From Acanthochromis polyacanthus (lineage: Eukaryota > Chordata > Actinopteri > Pomacentridae), in assembly GCF_021347895.1 (NCBI RefSeq), contig NC_067127.1:17580984-17644983 (forward strand): DNA of 64,000 nt, given 5' to 3'. The notes under the pieces are model-generated. The model searched no databases and had not been told where the DNA came from. It saw only the letters and a program-made list of their open reading frames with translations. Position 1 is the first letter of the stretch; every line of letters starts with the position of its first letter. The translations under genes and the position numbers were made by a program. Positions 15,820-27,446 of this stretch are shown here, one piece after another.

Positions 15820-15993
15820 AAAGATCAGTTTTTCCTAAAGCGCAAGATGACGTCTTCATATGTCTTGTTTTATTTAAAACCTAAATATATTCAGTTTACT
15901 GTCATAGAGGAGTAAAGAAAAGAAAGTAAAGTAGACTTTTTTTCTTTAAAATTGCTCAAAGCAGTTTATTGGATAATTGTTGCAGCTCAACAC
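15820..15993 (+). mobile_element. hAT-type MITE fragment, copy 2
   Basis: Contains 'gcgcaagatgacgtcttcat', 'atattcagtttactgtcata' and 'gaggagtaaagaaa', and ends 'ttggataattgttgcagctc'. It is the 3' half of the same family as 3951-4268, in + orientation. Confidence 0.6.
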
Positions 15994-16611
15994 AATGGCA
16001 CAAATACTTTTTGGCTTAGATAATTGGGGAAAAAAATAATTAGATCCACAATGTGAACTGAAAAAAAACATTTTGCTGTTCTAAATAAGCATGGCGGTCT
16101 GTGAGAGGCTTTGAGGTTCTGCCTTCAATTTGCACCATCAAAATGAATCCGCTAACAAATGGGCTTGAGATTTTCATTATCTGTGTTTTCATTCACTTCA
16201 CAAAGAGATAATTGTCTCCCAGATCAATCTTTATTTGTTCACCTCTGGGTTGTTGCTTTAAAATTAGATTTTTTGAGCAAAAGACAAAAGAATCAATGTT
16301 CTAATTTTCAATGTTTGTAGGTTGTACTTGTGGTTGGACTGTACCATTCACAGCTGGGGGAGACTGCAGACCACAGATATGTAGTCTATGGCATACTTGC
16401 CACAACATTGTGTATGGAATTGGAGATAATTGTGAACATTTCTCAGATTAAACAAATACCAGCCTTCAAATACCTTTCAGTGTCTGCCTCTCCCGTAACA
16501 ACTGACCTTGTCCAAGAAATAACACAAATTCTCAAGTATTTCATAATAATAATGAAAAATCTCAAATACAAGATATTGGCTAGTGAATAAATGACTAGTT
16601 AATAATTATAC

Positions 16612-16832
16612 AAGCAGCCAAAAAATGTATCTATAATGTAACTTCTTAACTTTAAATATTTTTGATTCTGAATATTTTTGAGTTGTGGACAAAAAAGACA
16701 TTTAAGTATGTTATCCGGGGCTTTAATGGTGGATATGTTTCATTATTTTAAGGCATGTAGTAGACCAAACAACTGACTGAATAATAGAGAAAATAATTAT
16801 TTGCGCTGCTACTAATAGTGCAGTCCAGACAC
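16612..16832 (-). mobile_element. hAT-type MITE fragment, copy 3 (minus)
   Basis: Read on the minus strand it starts 'actattagtagcagcgcaaa', continues 'cagtcagttgtttggtctac' and reaches 'aaatgtcttttttgtccaca', matching the 5' half of the family seen at 3951-4268. Confidence 0.55.
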
Positions 16833-18682
16833 AACTGCAAATCACATAAATCAGAATAATGAATCTTTTTTTTTATGTTTGTTGAAAACTAATTTTGAAG
16901 CAGCAACACAAATTTGAACAATTAAGAACTGAACTGTAAAACAGAAGTAATAGGGGGGAAAAAAACAGTGAAACCATCAAAGCCAGTTTTCGTTTGAGTC
17001 ATTGTAATGATGCGACTAAGATCTTAACAAAACGTGACACTGACTCATCAGCCCGACCAGTTTATCAGTTATTTAGAGACCGGTGTAAAAACAAAACTAA
17101 ACCTCAGGCAGAAAAGCCCGATAAATGAGCTGAGCGGTGGGATCTGCCCCTCGGTGTGTTTGTGCACATCAGGGAGTTTGATTGGTGGCACAGGTTGGGA
17201 GTCTGGGGGAGGATTTCTCAAGGTCTTCTGCAGCTCTCGTTTCTGGTCATTTATCAGACAGTGTTTATTCAGGTTTAGGTGCTGAAGCCTTTTGAACTTG
17301 AGAGTCGTCTCTTTTGCCCACTCGGTAGTGCAGTTTGCACTTACTCCATTATGGAGGGCTCTTTTCCCATGGGAGGATCCTCTTGCACTCTTTAAGAGAT
17401 TACAGTCATGGCTGCTCACTCTTTTATATACGGGATCCTTGTCATTTCTAAATTGATGCGCCTTCATCATCTTGGTTTTCTGTCCTCCAGACCGTGACCC
17501 TGAATCTGATCTGGGTCGGCCAACTTTAAGGATGTTGAAGGTTTTTGGAATAAAGAGACGCTGAGAAGCCCGCCACACAAATGTGGCTAAATTGGACGTA
17601 CACAGGACTGTCACATAGATTTGCCATTTGGCTGTTGTCTCGATGCTTCTGTCCACATCATTTGTCAGTAACTTCAATCCGAGAGAAAACAGTTTAGAGC
17701 TGGAAAGCTGGAAGTCAACAAGAAACAATTCTTCAACCTTGCTTCTTGCGCTGGATTGTCTTTGCTGTGCTTATTTTTCTCATGAGAAAAATCCAAATGT
17801 TTTTTTCATTTATTTTCTGCGTCGTTTCGTGCCAGTTTCCTAAAATGTGTTGATTGGAATCATTTCGAAGGATCATCGGTTGCCAAAAACAACACTCTTG
17901 GCAGCCCCGGGGGGAAATTAAAGACAGAAAGATGGATATGATGGCCTGTAACATGTACCGTCAGCTAATATTTTCCAGACCGACGCTTCCTACGCTCGCA
18001 TACCAAAGGTTGCGTGGAGGAAGCGTACCTGCTGATTTGTGCAGGAAGATGGAATCTCCCTGATGCATTTTTTTTCTGCTCTGACTGGAAAATAAGCACA
18101 GTTCATAACGACCACTGCTGTCAGTGGCTCCTGTTGGCTCTGTGTGATCAATAAAGCCAAACAAACAAAGGACTGAGGTCCTGAGCTACTCGCTTTAAAT
18201 GATGATTACTCCACCTAATGACCCATAAACTGCTGTGTGTGTGTGTGTGATGGAGTGTATGCATGCTGGCTCATGTGTTCGGTGGTTTTGCTGGCTCTGC
18301 TGTTGGATGCTGTGGTCGTGATTGAAATCAGGCCTCGTAGATCTCCTTCTCTTTATTCCCCCCTTCTCCTCTGTCACAGTTGGTCTGTTGGCCCTCATGG
18401 TTGGCAGCGTCGTCTGGAAGGATCTCTGTTGTTTATTGACTTGGTGCCTCCACAGCTCTGTCTCCTGTCTGGGCTGGAGGGACGGTAAGCCGGCACCCCT
18501 GACTTTGTTGTGTTTTGCACAGCAACATTTTTTTTTTTTGGTTCTACGGTGGTTTCAGTTACTTGCTGCCATGCTTGAGTGGGATAGTACGCAAGAGGAG
18601 CTTTGCAATGTGCAGCGTTCTGAAATTATCCCAATCTAAACGTTTGATTTTTAGATAAATCCTTCAAGAAACCTAATAATTA
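16833..18682. other. Intronic sequence around the minus-strand open frame
   Basis: Apart from the open frame at 17069-17728, this holds a short (GT)n run near 18233-18249. No gene or transposon was recognised. Confidence 0.5.
17069..17728 (-). other. Unidentified 219-codon open frame in the intron
   Basis: This is the longest ATG-initiated open frame in the window. The predicted protein is basic and Ser/Lys/Arg-rich, with no signal peptide, transmembrane segment or family motif that I recognise. There is no clear promoter, no splice context and no poly(A) signal placed for it. A frame of this length is an uncommon but not impossible chance event in 64 kb, so I record it as an open frame and not a gene. 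Confidence 0.15.
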
Positions 18683-18860
18683 ACCCCAAGCAGTTTGGGA
18701 GCGGTTTTTGCTTGAATCACATTTTTGCTCAGTTTTCACTGCAAGTCCTGCAACTCTGTGGAAAACACCACAGCCATAAAATTAAAAAAAAACAAAACCT
18801 GAAATCAACATGTGCAACATTTTCCAAATGTCCACATATGCAAAACAGTTCTTTTTAGTC
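18683..18860 (+). repeat. Dispersed 'accccaagcag' family, copy A
   Basis: It shares, in order, 'ccccaagcagtttggga', 'cagttttcactgcaa', 'gtcctgcaactctgtggaaa' and 'caccacagccataaa' with the segments at about 35925, 50957 and 60477. The similarity is visible directly between the four places. This copy is the most eroded at its 3' side. Confidence 0.6.
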
Positions 18861-19166
18861 AATATTAAAATGAACCATGCACATTAGAGTGATTTTTGAT
18901 GATATATTGCTATTTTGTGCAAAGTTTTGGCAATTTTTTTTTAACTGAACTGCACATCACACATATTGGTTTAAGGATCATTGTACATTTAAAAAAATCT
19001 GGGCTTTCTCACTGTTGTTACACTTTCTGACTGATAAATGTGATGGTATTACCACCAGTATAAGATAATTTGTCTACACTGCATGTGTAGAATTTAGTTT
19101 AATTTACGATTTAGTCTTTTGATTGTTTTCAGTAGTTCTCTGTCTGGTCTCACATGTTATGTTTGG

Positions 19167-19500
19167 TCTCAAGAAACTGGAAAATATTTACATTTCTAAA
19201 GCTGTAATCAGAAAATTTTGATTTGTTTTTAAACTGAAAATATACTCAAACTAATGAAATGCAAAATAGTTGTAGATTAATTAACAGATAGTCAATTAAT
19301 TATTGCAGCGCTAACGCAGTAGTGAACAGTCAGTCACTGATGGACCGGCAGTTTACAGAAAATGAATCTACTTTTTTGACAATCATGACAGTGCTTTTTC
19401 ACAATTTTCTCATGTTTATTAGGAAAGACAAATAAAACAGAAATAGAAATAACAGGTACATGAAATAATGATGGGAATAATTGTTAGTTGCAGCACTAGT
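19167..19500. mobile_element. hAT-type MITE fragments, copies 4 (+) and 5 (-)
   Basis: 19167-19315 matches the family's 3' half in + orientation and ends 'gtcaattaattattgcagcg'. 19440-19500 is the 5' end in minus orientation ('ggaataattgttagttgcag'). The two pieces face each other with about 125 bp between them, so this could be two insertions or a rearranged one. Confidence 0.5.
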
Positions 19501-20962
19501 TGATGGTTTTAATAATAAGCAGTGCATATTTAAATATCTTGTTTTTGTTTTTTCATGTTAAAAACATGTAAGTTTTACATGTTGGTAAAGTTGCAGAATT
19601 TTGTAAAACTTACCCAAACCCAGCGAACTGTATACACATGGATGTAAAAACACACACACACAAACGCAATCTGAGGCAGTTAAAAGGCAGCAGCTTCAGA
19701 GAGCAGTAAAACGTTTCCCCCTGCAGCTCACCTTGATCACCTTGTGTCAAAAAAAAAAACACCACATTTTTCCTCCTGCAATAATAAGGCGTCACTTGGC
19801 ATGGAGCTGCTGCGGCCAATCAAATGAATGCGATCACACATTCCTGGTGAATTTCTTTGTAACATGAGGCTGGTGTAATTCCACTGTTTACCTCGCGATC
19901 GGCACAACAAATGACAAAGTAATTGCTGCCGTGAGAGACTCGTAAATCCCTCCTCTTATTACAGATGTCCAAGTTTTTTTGTTTTTTTTTTAATCCGATA
20001 CACTTTTAAACTCTTGACTCTGCTTTGACTGTTCTCACTGATAAAAACACAGTGCTCTACCAGTTCAGCTTGTTGTATTTTCTGTTTAAATTCAGGCTGT
20101 TTTTGGTGTGAAAGCCCACTAACACACTCAGAGATGTGAAAGGTTCTTTTTATAGACTCTATTGTCTCACACTGTATGTCATAACCTTTTCTCAAGCTGG
20201 GTCTCGGTTACAATGAAAGGTGGCGCTGGGAAGATCCACCTAATCTAATATGTCAGGCGTCCGTCCCTTGTTCGGCTGCAGTGATCCCTCAGTGACGTAA
20301 CATTAATGTTCTTTTATCAGACGCAGCGCCTAACATTCTCTGACCACCTTTAACCTCCGCACTGTCTGATTTGCTGCTAAATTCACTTATCTGCTCTTAG
20401 TAATAACCTGTGGTATCATGTTCGCTTTCAAAGGTGGATACAGATGTTTTTCATAGTTTGACACACTGTAGATATAGCCTACTCAGACGGTTGTAAATCC
20501 TCACGACAGCTTTCCCCCTGCAGGGCAGGTGTGAGGCCCTGCTGAGGGGAAGCTCCAGAGCGAAACAAAATCCCTGTTTTGTTCCCACGTCGGTGCCAAA
20601 GCATGCGCAGCGCTGCCACCGCATTCAAATGCATCTGATTGAAACGTGCAGGAATGCCTAATTTGGCCTCGGCCTGTTTTTTTTTTGAAGGCGAGGAGGG
20701 AAGAAAGGAGGGCAGGAGAGGAGAAAGGCGTCTGGCATGCCATTGCATAATCCCAGCAGCCATTAACTCTTTGTGTCCTGAGGCTGAATGAACTCATCGC
20801 AGCAACAGGCCACAGGCAGAGTGACACCAGGCAGCTCTCAATCAGCCGCCTACTCTTCCCCACCACACCAGCGGATTTAACCAGGCTGACAAGACGACTA
20901 GTGTTTAATGGAAGAGGACTTCAGCTCTGTTTGATCTCCAGATGAATGGGGTCAGCTGGCTA
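19501..20962. other. Intronic sequence, nothing recognised
   Basis: Contains a short (CA)n run at about 19650-19661 and some A/T homopolymers. The GC-richer part at 20480-20880 carries overlapping minus-strand frames that look like chance frames. No gene is supported. Confidence 0.5.
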
Positions 20963-21278
20963 CACTGGAAAAAATGACCCCCCAAAACAAGAAAAAAAAG
21001 GTTATTTCAAGGAACTTTTACTTTGAAATAAGTGAAAAAAAATCTGTCAATAGAACAAGTGATAAATGGCTTGGTAAGATCTGTTGAAGTAAGATATATT
21101 TAGAATATTGGGATCTTTAAATTAGCTGGGAAAGCTTACTTTAAGTTATATTTTGCCAGGATTGTCAAGCGTCACTGTCCTAAAACAAGCCAGACGTGCT
21201 AAAAAAAAACCAGGATTTTTTTTTTACTCAAAAACAGATTATTGCTTTCATGTAACCTCCTAATTTGAGATGTATTAA

Positions 21279-21818
21279 CCCTCCTGCTGTCTTCATATAC
21301 AGGCACCAAAAAATATTGTTTCCTTGTCTGAAAAAAATCTCAACAATCAGCAAAAAAATTCCCCAAATTTCTGAAAATTTGCAAATCCTTCAGAAAAAAT
21401 TCTAACAATTCTTTGAAAGTTTTTTTTAAAACAAAACCCCCCAAATTTGACAAGAAAATTCTTGTAAATATTTTCCAAAAAATGAGTAAAAATCTTCTAA
21501 AAAATCCTAAAAATATCTAAAGTGATTACATATATATATATATATATATCAGTAAAACTTCTAATATTTTCTTTAAGAACATTCACAAAAAAATCAACCA
21601 AAATCCAGCCAATTTTTGCTGGACTTTGGTTGATTTTTTTTTGTGAATGTTCTTAAGAAACATTTTTAACATTTCTTTTTTCCACTAAAAAATGTTCAAA
21701 GATTTCCCAAAAATGTTGAAAATGTGGACACCAGAAGTTTCACTGTGAAAATATATTGTTTCTCTCACATTTTTAAACTTTAGAACGGGTCCGTTTGACC
21801 CACAGGACGGCACGAAAG
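21279..21818. mobile_element. piggyBac-like MITE with TTAA duplication, nested
   Basis: TTAA occurs exactly at both borders (21275-21278 and 21819-21822). The left end ccctcctgctgtc is an imperfect inverted copy of the right end gacggcacgaaag. The interior is A/T-rich, with many 'ccaaatttgacaagaaaatt'-type phrases, a short TA run at about 21530-21549 and a long hairpin. The same family occurs at 45962-46288. No transposase is present. Confidence 0.7.
21568..21660. repeat. Long inverted repeat (hairpin) inside the piggyBac-like MITE
   Basis: Two arms of about 42 nt (21568-21609 and 21618-21660) are reverse complements with only small A/T-run length differences and one substitution, separated by an 8-nt loop. 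The arms contain 'aagaacattcacaaaa' and 'atcaaccaaa'. If transcribed, it would form one long stem. Confidence 0.9.
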
Positions 21819-22039
21819 TTAAATTTATTTTGAGTTTTCTTGTAAAATTCAACTCAAAACAAGATAATTTGAAGATTGTTTGACTTAAGATATTTAAGAT
21901 GCACTGTCTTAAAACAAGTCCCTTCATTTCGCTGAAATGTCACTTGTTAAGTGAATTTATCTTAAATTCAGTGGGATGAGACATTTTGACTAAAAATAAG
22001 ACAAATAGACTTGGTAAGATTTTGACTTTTTGCAGTGTA

Positions 22040-23146
22040 CAACTGATCCTGCAGGGGATCAGTCTTGTTGCATAAGAATATATTTTCTCTGAGTAGTTTG
22101 CACGTCTTTTTTTCATACTACTTATTTCTCGTCTGTTGTATTTGGCACTGCTCCTCGTTTTGCTGTGTTTCATCATTCTGCGGCGGGTTGAAGCAGAGCT
22201 CAAATGTCAGTGGAGGGCCAGGTCTGTCTCCATGGCTGCCTGTACAGAGTTAACCTGCTGGTCCTGAATAAACCTGCACTGCTGGGATTTTCTGCGTATG
22301 ATGAAGCCAGCATAATGTATGAGCAAGGCTGGTGGCTTTATCAGCTCTTGGCTCTGGAAGCCAGTGAATGTTTTCGAGCTTCCCGGTTCCTTTGAATCGG
22401 CGCTCATACATTTTGGATGTAAACCAAGTGCCACAGTAGCTCTGGTGTTCTCACAGGCTTTGGAGCTGTTTTCACACAAAAAAAAGATCTCACCACAACA
22501 ATTTTTCTTGAAAGCATTTTCTTTCCTATTGTCCCTGAGAGGAATGCAGGGATGAAGACAGCTTACCCCTGGGGACGTCTCAATTAGGTTTTTGCTTTGT
22601 TTGTCTTCTGTTAGAAGAAATGTTTACTTAGTGTGATTGACAAAGAGGGGTGGCAGATACCTTCCTCCTGTCACATCAGTCAGGATTAAGTGAGTCTGAA
22701 AATATTTAGACCATGATACCAATGAACATTTGCTGGTCTAAACAAACAATTATTCTAGTTTAATTTTTCATCCTGTTCCTCTATCTACTCCTGCCATGGT
22801 GTGGTTTAGGCGTTGACCAACAATCAGCCAGGCCGATATTCAGCATTATTCCAAATGTCAATGTTCTTATTCATTGTAACTGGCTCCTGATAAAATGAAT
22901 TAATTTAAAAATGTGTTATTGTGGCCCTCATGCTCTGATTCGCTGCATGTCTTTAGTAGTAGCCTGTAAACACTGATAGATGAATGTTGAGAAGTTCTCA
23001 TTCAATTAAACATAAATAAAAATACTTAAAGTAATGTGTTATTCTACAGTTTGAAACCAAGAAGTCCTTTTGTCTGCCATTATGTACTAAAACTGCTCAT
23101 TGTCTTTGTTTACATCTTTAACCTCAAACCTCTGCTTAACTCAATG
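22040..23146. other. Intronic sequence, nothing recognised
   Basis: The segment lies between the nested MITE pair and the mariner-type MITE. Short open frames on both strands overlap each other and show no domain. No repeats were recognised. Confidence 0.5.
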
Positions 23147-23148
23147 TA

Positions 23149-23489
23149 CAGGGTGGGCCAGAAGTTTTCATACATAGGAGAAATATACAATTTATGTTGG
23201 ACAACCGTTTTTCTTTATATATTGTGCTCTATATGAATGTTTCGAAAAAACACATTAATGCGTGTTTTCCACTGTTGATGAACTTGTATTAGCGCAGTTG
23301 AAGTTATGCTTGTGTAATGGCGTTGGTGATGTGTTCCTTGAGATGATTTGTGTCTCGTACCTTCACCTGATACACCATGGCCTTCAAGTGCCCCCAAACA
23401 TAGCATCAAACGCATCTTCTAGAGTATGTGAAACATAAAAAATATGCATTATACATTTTCCTATGTATGGAAACTTCTGGCCCACCCTG
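23149..23489. mobile_element. Mariner-type MITE with intact TA duplication
   Basis: This 341-bp element is bounded by TA at 23147-23148 and 23490-23491. The inverted ends extend about 40 bp with few differences. The left is cagggtgggccagaagtttt and the right, read inverted, is cagggtgggccagaagtttc; both continue with catacatagga. No intact frame is present; the middle may be a transposase remnant. Confidence 0.85.
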
Positions 23490-23491
23490 TA

Positions 23492-24906
23492 GTTTCTTGT
23501 GCTTAGCCTGTGCCACATTCATACTGATTTTTTTCATTTAGAAAGTAGTTGGTAGTTTGCAAAAGTGACTAAATGGATTTAATCAAAGGAATAAGAAAAA
23601 CCAAAAGCCAAATAAGAAATTGAGCCTAGAATGCAAATATACATCCCAAAGAGCTACTTTTTTATTTTTAAAAATTATTTTTATTGACATTTAAAGTCAG
23701 ATATTCACATCCGGTACAACATATGTGCAAGCATCTCAGATCTGTTGTCTGCCTTAGAATGTCAAAATGGTGTCATTTCTGAGCAATGAAAACAAAACAG
23801 AATCAAAAAACAAACAAAAAGGGAGTAATCTTTTCCATACATCACAATTACTAGTTTTTTTAAGTTGACAAGCCCCACATGGGCCAAGAGAGAAATGTAT
23901 TCATTTGCTCTGTTACAGTAGAGGCTTTAAACCAGGATTAAACTCAGACTGCACGTCGCTGCACTGCTGAGCTGTGTGCTGTTGCGTGTGTGTGTGTGAC
24001 ACTATGTTCTTGTTAACAGTGTGAAAATGTTTCAAAGCGGATTCATCACTAATCTTCATTGAGTTTTTCTTTTCATAATTGTACCCACTTGAATGACGTT
24101 TGCTCAGCTGTCTGGTGTTTGTTCTGTAGTCAGCGTCCGACAGTGAAGCTGGTCATTTACTGGATTTATTTATTGACGCATAATGACCCGGTGAAGCCTC
24201 CGCTGACCAGAAGTCAGTTACTCAGCCACGTTTGACCATTATACAGCTCGTCTCCTGCAGCCAGCAGCATTAGCACATTATGGCCTGCATTGTTCTGTAT
24301 TAGCAGAGGGTAATTGCCACAGCAGAGAGGGAAGCTCATTACACAACATGCATTGTTATTGTCTGTGGTTTTTAATTATGTTAAACAACCTCGTCTTGTT
24401 CCCTCCTAGCTGCTGTACTCACACTCCATTTCACCTTCCTTGGCTCCTTTTCACTTTATTTCGTTCCACTTTTCCGAACTGTGCCAAATAACGAATCCCT
24501 TCAAACCCCCGTCCTCCTTTCTGCTGTCCTCCATCTGAACCTCCCTCTGAGTCTGTGTTAAGCCAGACTTCAGTGTTTTTTTTAATCAGTTCTGACAGAG
24601 GGATGGCACAGCACGGGTAGAATAACTGAGTAGGTTTGCAGCACGAGGAGATTTCGGGAAAACTTTCCCCCCTTTCCTTGATGTCTGGGAGTCGATTCTC
24701 CTGATGGAAGCAGAGCTGAAATGAGCTCAGAGTTGTGGGGTATTCAGGTGGAAGTTATTTTTACATCTGAAGAAGTAGTCTTTCGCTCTCCAGTCTGTGT
24801 GATTGAATGGAGTGTGGTTCTTCACTGTGTCAGAGCTCTGGCTTGAGTCCTGCTGACCAAAACACCTCCAGAATGCCTAACAGCTCGGTGTCATTTCAGG
24901 GGAAAA
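23492..24906. other. Intronic sequence with a possible conserved non-coding block
   Basis: Mostly unremarkable. The part at about 24150-24380 is dense in homeodomain-type TAAT/ATTA and CATTA words and lacks repeats ('agcattagcacattatggcc', 'agagggtaattgccac'). In composition it resembles a conserved enhancer, but this cannot be shown from one genome. Confidence 0.35.
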
Positions 24907-25021
24907 TCTGTCCACTGGTTTGTTTGGTGAGTTGTTTTCGCCAGTGGTGAAGCCAATAACATCTGCTACGACGATGTTCTTCCCATCTGTCTTCATTCCC
25001 TCCATCCTTCCTCACTATTTT
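24907..25021. repeat. Local direct duplication, copy 1
   Basis: About 110 bp beginning 'tctgtccactggtttgtttg' and ending 'cctcactatttta' is repeated at 27188-27299 in the same orientation with about 10-15 differences, including one short gap. The best conserved part is 'cgccagtggtgaagccaata' followed by acatctgcta. No transposon ends are visible. Confidence 0.85.
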
Positions 25022-25429
25022 ATTCAGGAGACTGATATGATGTCTGCAGCAGCTCAGGATGTTTTATTAAAACAGATTTCTATGTGAGTGTCTTATAGTG
25101 CATTTCGTGAAAACTAGTCTGTCTGTTTAAGGCATTAAAAATTTTCATTCTGGGGTTCCGTGGAGGGTTTTCGTACTCCACAGTCTAAAAACAGATCTTA
25201 AAGGATTGCCAAGAATAAAAATCTCTAGGGGAAACTTGATCCATGTATTTTTAGGGGTAGTTTTACACATTCATAAAAGTTATGACTCTACATATCTGTA
25301 CATTTTAAAAATCATCCACATGCAAACGCCAAATGTATATAAAAATTTCTATAAATAAATCACTTTAATGTATCGCTCACTTGCCGTTTGTACTTACCAG
25401 CTGAACTGCAAACTTGCGTGAGGAGCAAA

Positions 25430-25700
25430 TTCTGAAAGAACATTGTACCCTTTCCAGCATCATGCCCTATTCTAAGTTTCCACAGCCCAAGATGATGGTT
25501 TCAGATGTCTTGTTTTGTCAAAAACCCAGACATATCAATTTCACTGTCTTGTATGACAAAGAAAAGTTTGAACTCTCATGTGAGAAGCACATATCTAAGA
25601 ATAAATTACACTTTTGCTGCAAAAAAGACATAAATGACCATTTGATTGCCAAAATTTCCATTTTAATTTTCTGTCATAACCAGTGTTGATCATGTAATTG
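25430..25700 (+). mobile_element. hAT-type MITE fragment, copy 6
   Basis: Contains 'acagcccaagatgatggttt', 'cagatgtcttgttttgt' and 'atatcaatttcactgtcttg' in the order seen in the other copies. The 91-codon frame over it is incidental. Confidence 0.5.
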
Positions 25701-27187
25701 TTGTATACAAAAAAAACCTTAATATTGCACTACGGTACTTTTTGCTACCAGCTCTTGTGCAAACTTTGAAAAACATGCACAGTAACGGTCATATCCATAA
25801 AGCTGTGTTACCTCATTTAACAGAAAATTATAGATTTTCCTGTTATTTTTTAATCATTTGTTAAACGTAAATAGTTATTGTGTTGAGTAATTAAAATCCC
25901 AATTAACAAAACTGGTTAAACATGTCTTCATTCTCAGTCTTTTTTCATTTTACTTGTACAGAGTTTACCCAAAATCTCTTCTGATGACACCAAAAATACC
26001 TCTGTTCAGGAAAACCCATGCATATAAATGGTATTCAGATTATTTGGGCCATATATTCCTGTGTTATTCTCCTTTTTTCTGTTTTCTCTGCATGAAATGG
26101 AAAGTTAAATCCAGTCTTTGTTATCAGTACCAGCTATTACCAGTCTCAGTCAACAATATCAGTGTTTGCCCTCAAAAATGCCGCACTAGTCAATCCCCAC
26201 AGAGGACAAACATAATAACAGCACTACAATAGGCTGCTCTGTGCAGGTGCAGCCAGCTAACACAGCCTTGTTGATTATGGAGCACAGGACAGTGTTTCCT
26301 GTGCTTATCTGGTGAGGTGACGACGGACAGAAATGCCCGTGTTGTGTCTGACAATTGACAATGGTCTCTGGCTCTCCCTCCGGTACCAGATAGCTTAGGA
26401 AATGGGTGTTTTGTTGTGGTTGTTTCCTCCTGGTGTTGCGTCAGAGCGGATGAGGATCTCCGCAGTGTCCTCTCCGTCCCCCGCTGCAGCTTTCACCGCT
26501 GCTTTGTGTCCTCATCCAGGTTAGGACCCAGACAGAGGGCCAGGGTCCTGTCTTTCCTCACTATGCGTCGCGTGGCCGGGGGTTTGGGCTCTGTGTGTGT
26601 GCTGTCAGGATGGAGGGTAAAGGCTGTGGTCTCCCTGAGGGTCTGGACAACAGCCGCAGCAGGAGGAGGCTGTTTGGCCGTTGACTTCCTGTGGTGCAGA
26701 TGGGCGACCCCGTGCCACTGAACACACGAGGCTTTCATGGCCACTGGAATTTTAAAAACATGTAAACACAGATGGATGCCATTCACAAAAGGATTTTTTA
26801 TGTATGTGCATGTGTTAGTGTGGTATATGCATGTGGGTTTTGCACCTGTGGCTACATATGTCTGTCTTTCTTACAAGTATTGGTGGGTGGTATCGTTGAT
26901 GTATGGAAGATACCAAACGAGAGTAGAGCTCATGCTGTATCCTTATGTTGAAGTAGGTCTGTGGAGCTTTGCTGTTGTTGTTTTTTTTAAATTGGACGAG
27001 CTCTTTCTGTCTTGTTCTTTTCGCATGACTGATAATGCTTCATCCTGGGATCAAATTTTCGGTGAATTCATGACTTAATGAGATACTAACGACTAGATGA
27101 AGCCGTGCACAAAGAAATACAATACAGAGCTATTTACTAAAATTATATGCATTTTAAAAATCTGTTTCACCTTTTTTTGCACCTTTT
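25701..27187. other. Intronic sequence, nothing recognised
   Basis: Overlapping frames at 26416-26786 on both strands come from a locally GC-richer patch without domain signal. No transposon or RNA gene was recognised. Confidence 0.45.
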
Positions 27188-27299
27188 TCTGTCCGCTGGT
27201 TTGTTTGGTGAGTTGTTCTCGCCAGTGGTGAAGCCAATAACATCTGCTAGAACGTTCTTCAGATTGTCTTCATTCCCTCCATTGTTCCTCACTATTTTA
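27188..27299. repeat. Local direct duplication, copy 2
   Basis: The second copy of the 24907-25021 segment, 2.28 kb downstream in the same orientation. It begins 'tctgtccgctggtttgtttg' and ends 'cctcactatttta'. Confidence 0.85.
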
Positions 27300-27446
27300 A
27301 CGTACAAAAAGATTATATATACTATGTTACATTTTTTAGAAATCCTATTCTGACCCTCATCTCTAGTGACTTCAAAAAGAACCTCTGACCTGAATAATAA
27401 TAGTCTCACCACAAAATGCGTATTGACTACCACTGCTGCTAAAAAT

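Larger units (their letters stand above)
20963..22037. mobile_element. MITE with CACTG ends, interrupted by a piggyBac-like MITE
   Basis: The left end is cactggaaaaaatgacc, and the right end, read inverted, is cactgcaaaaagtcaaaatc. Both are flanked by TA (20961-20962 and 22038-22039), consistent with a Tc1/mariner-type target duplication. The interior has phrases common in a fish MITE ('aaggaacttttactttgaaa' on the left, 'cttaagatatttaagatgca' on the right). The body is split by a separate element at 21279-21818, so the original MITE was about 0.53 kb. Confidence 0.65.
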
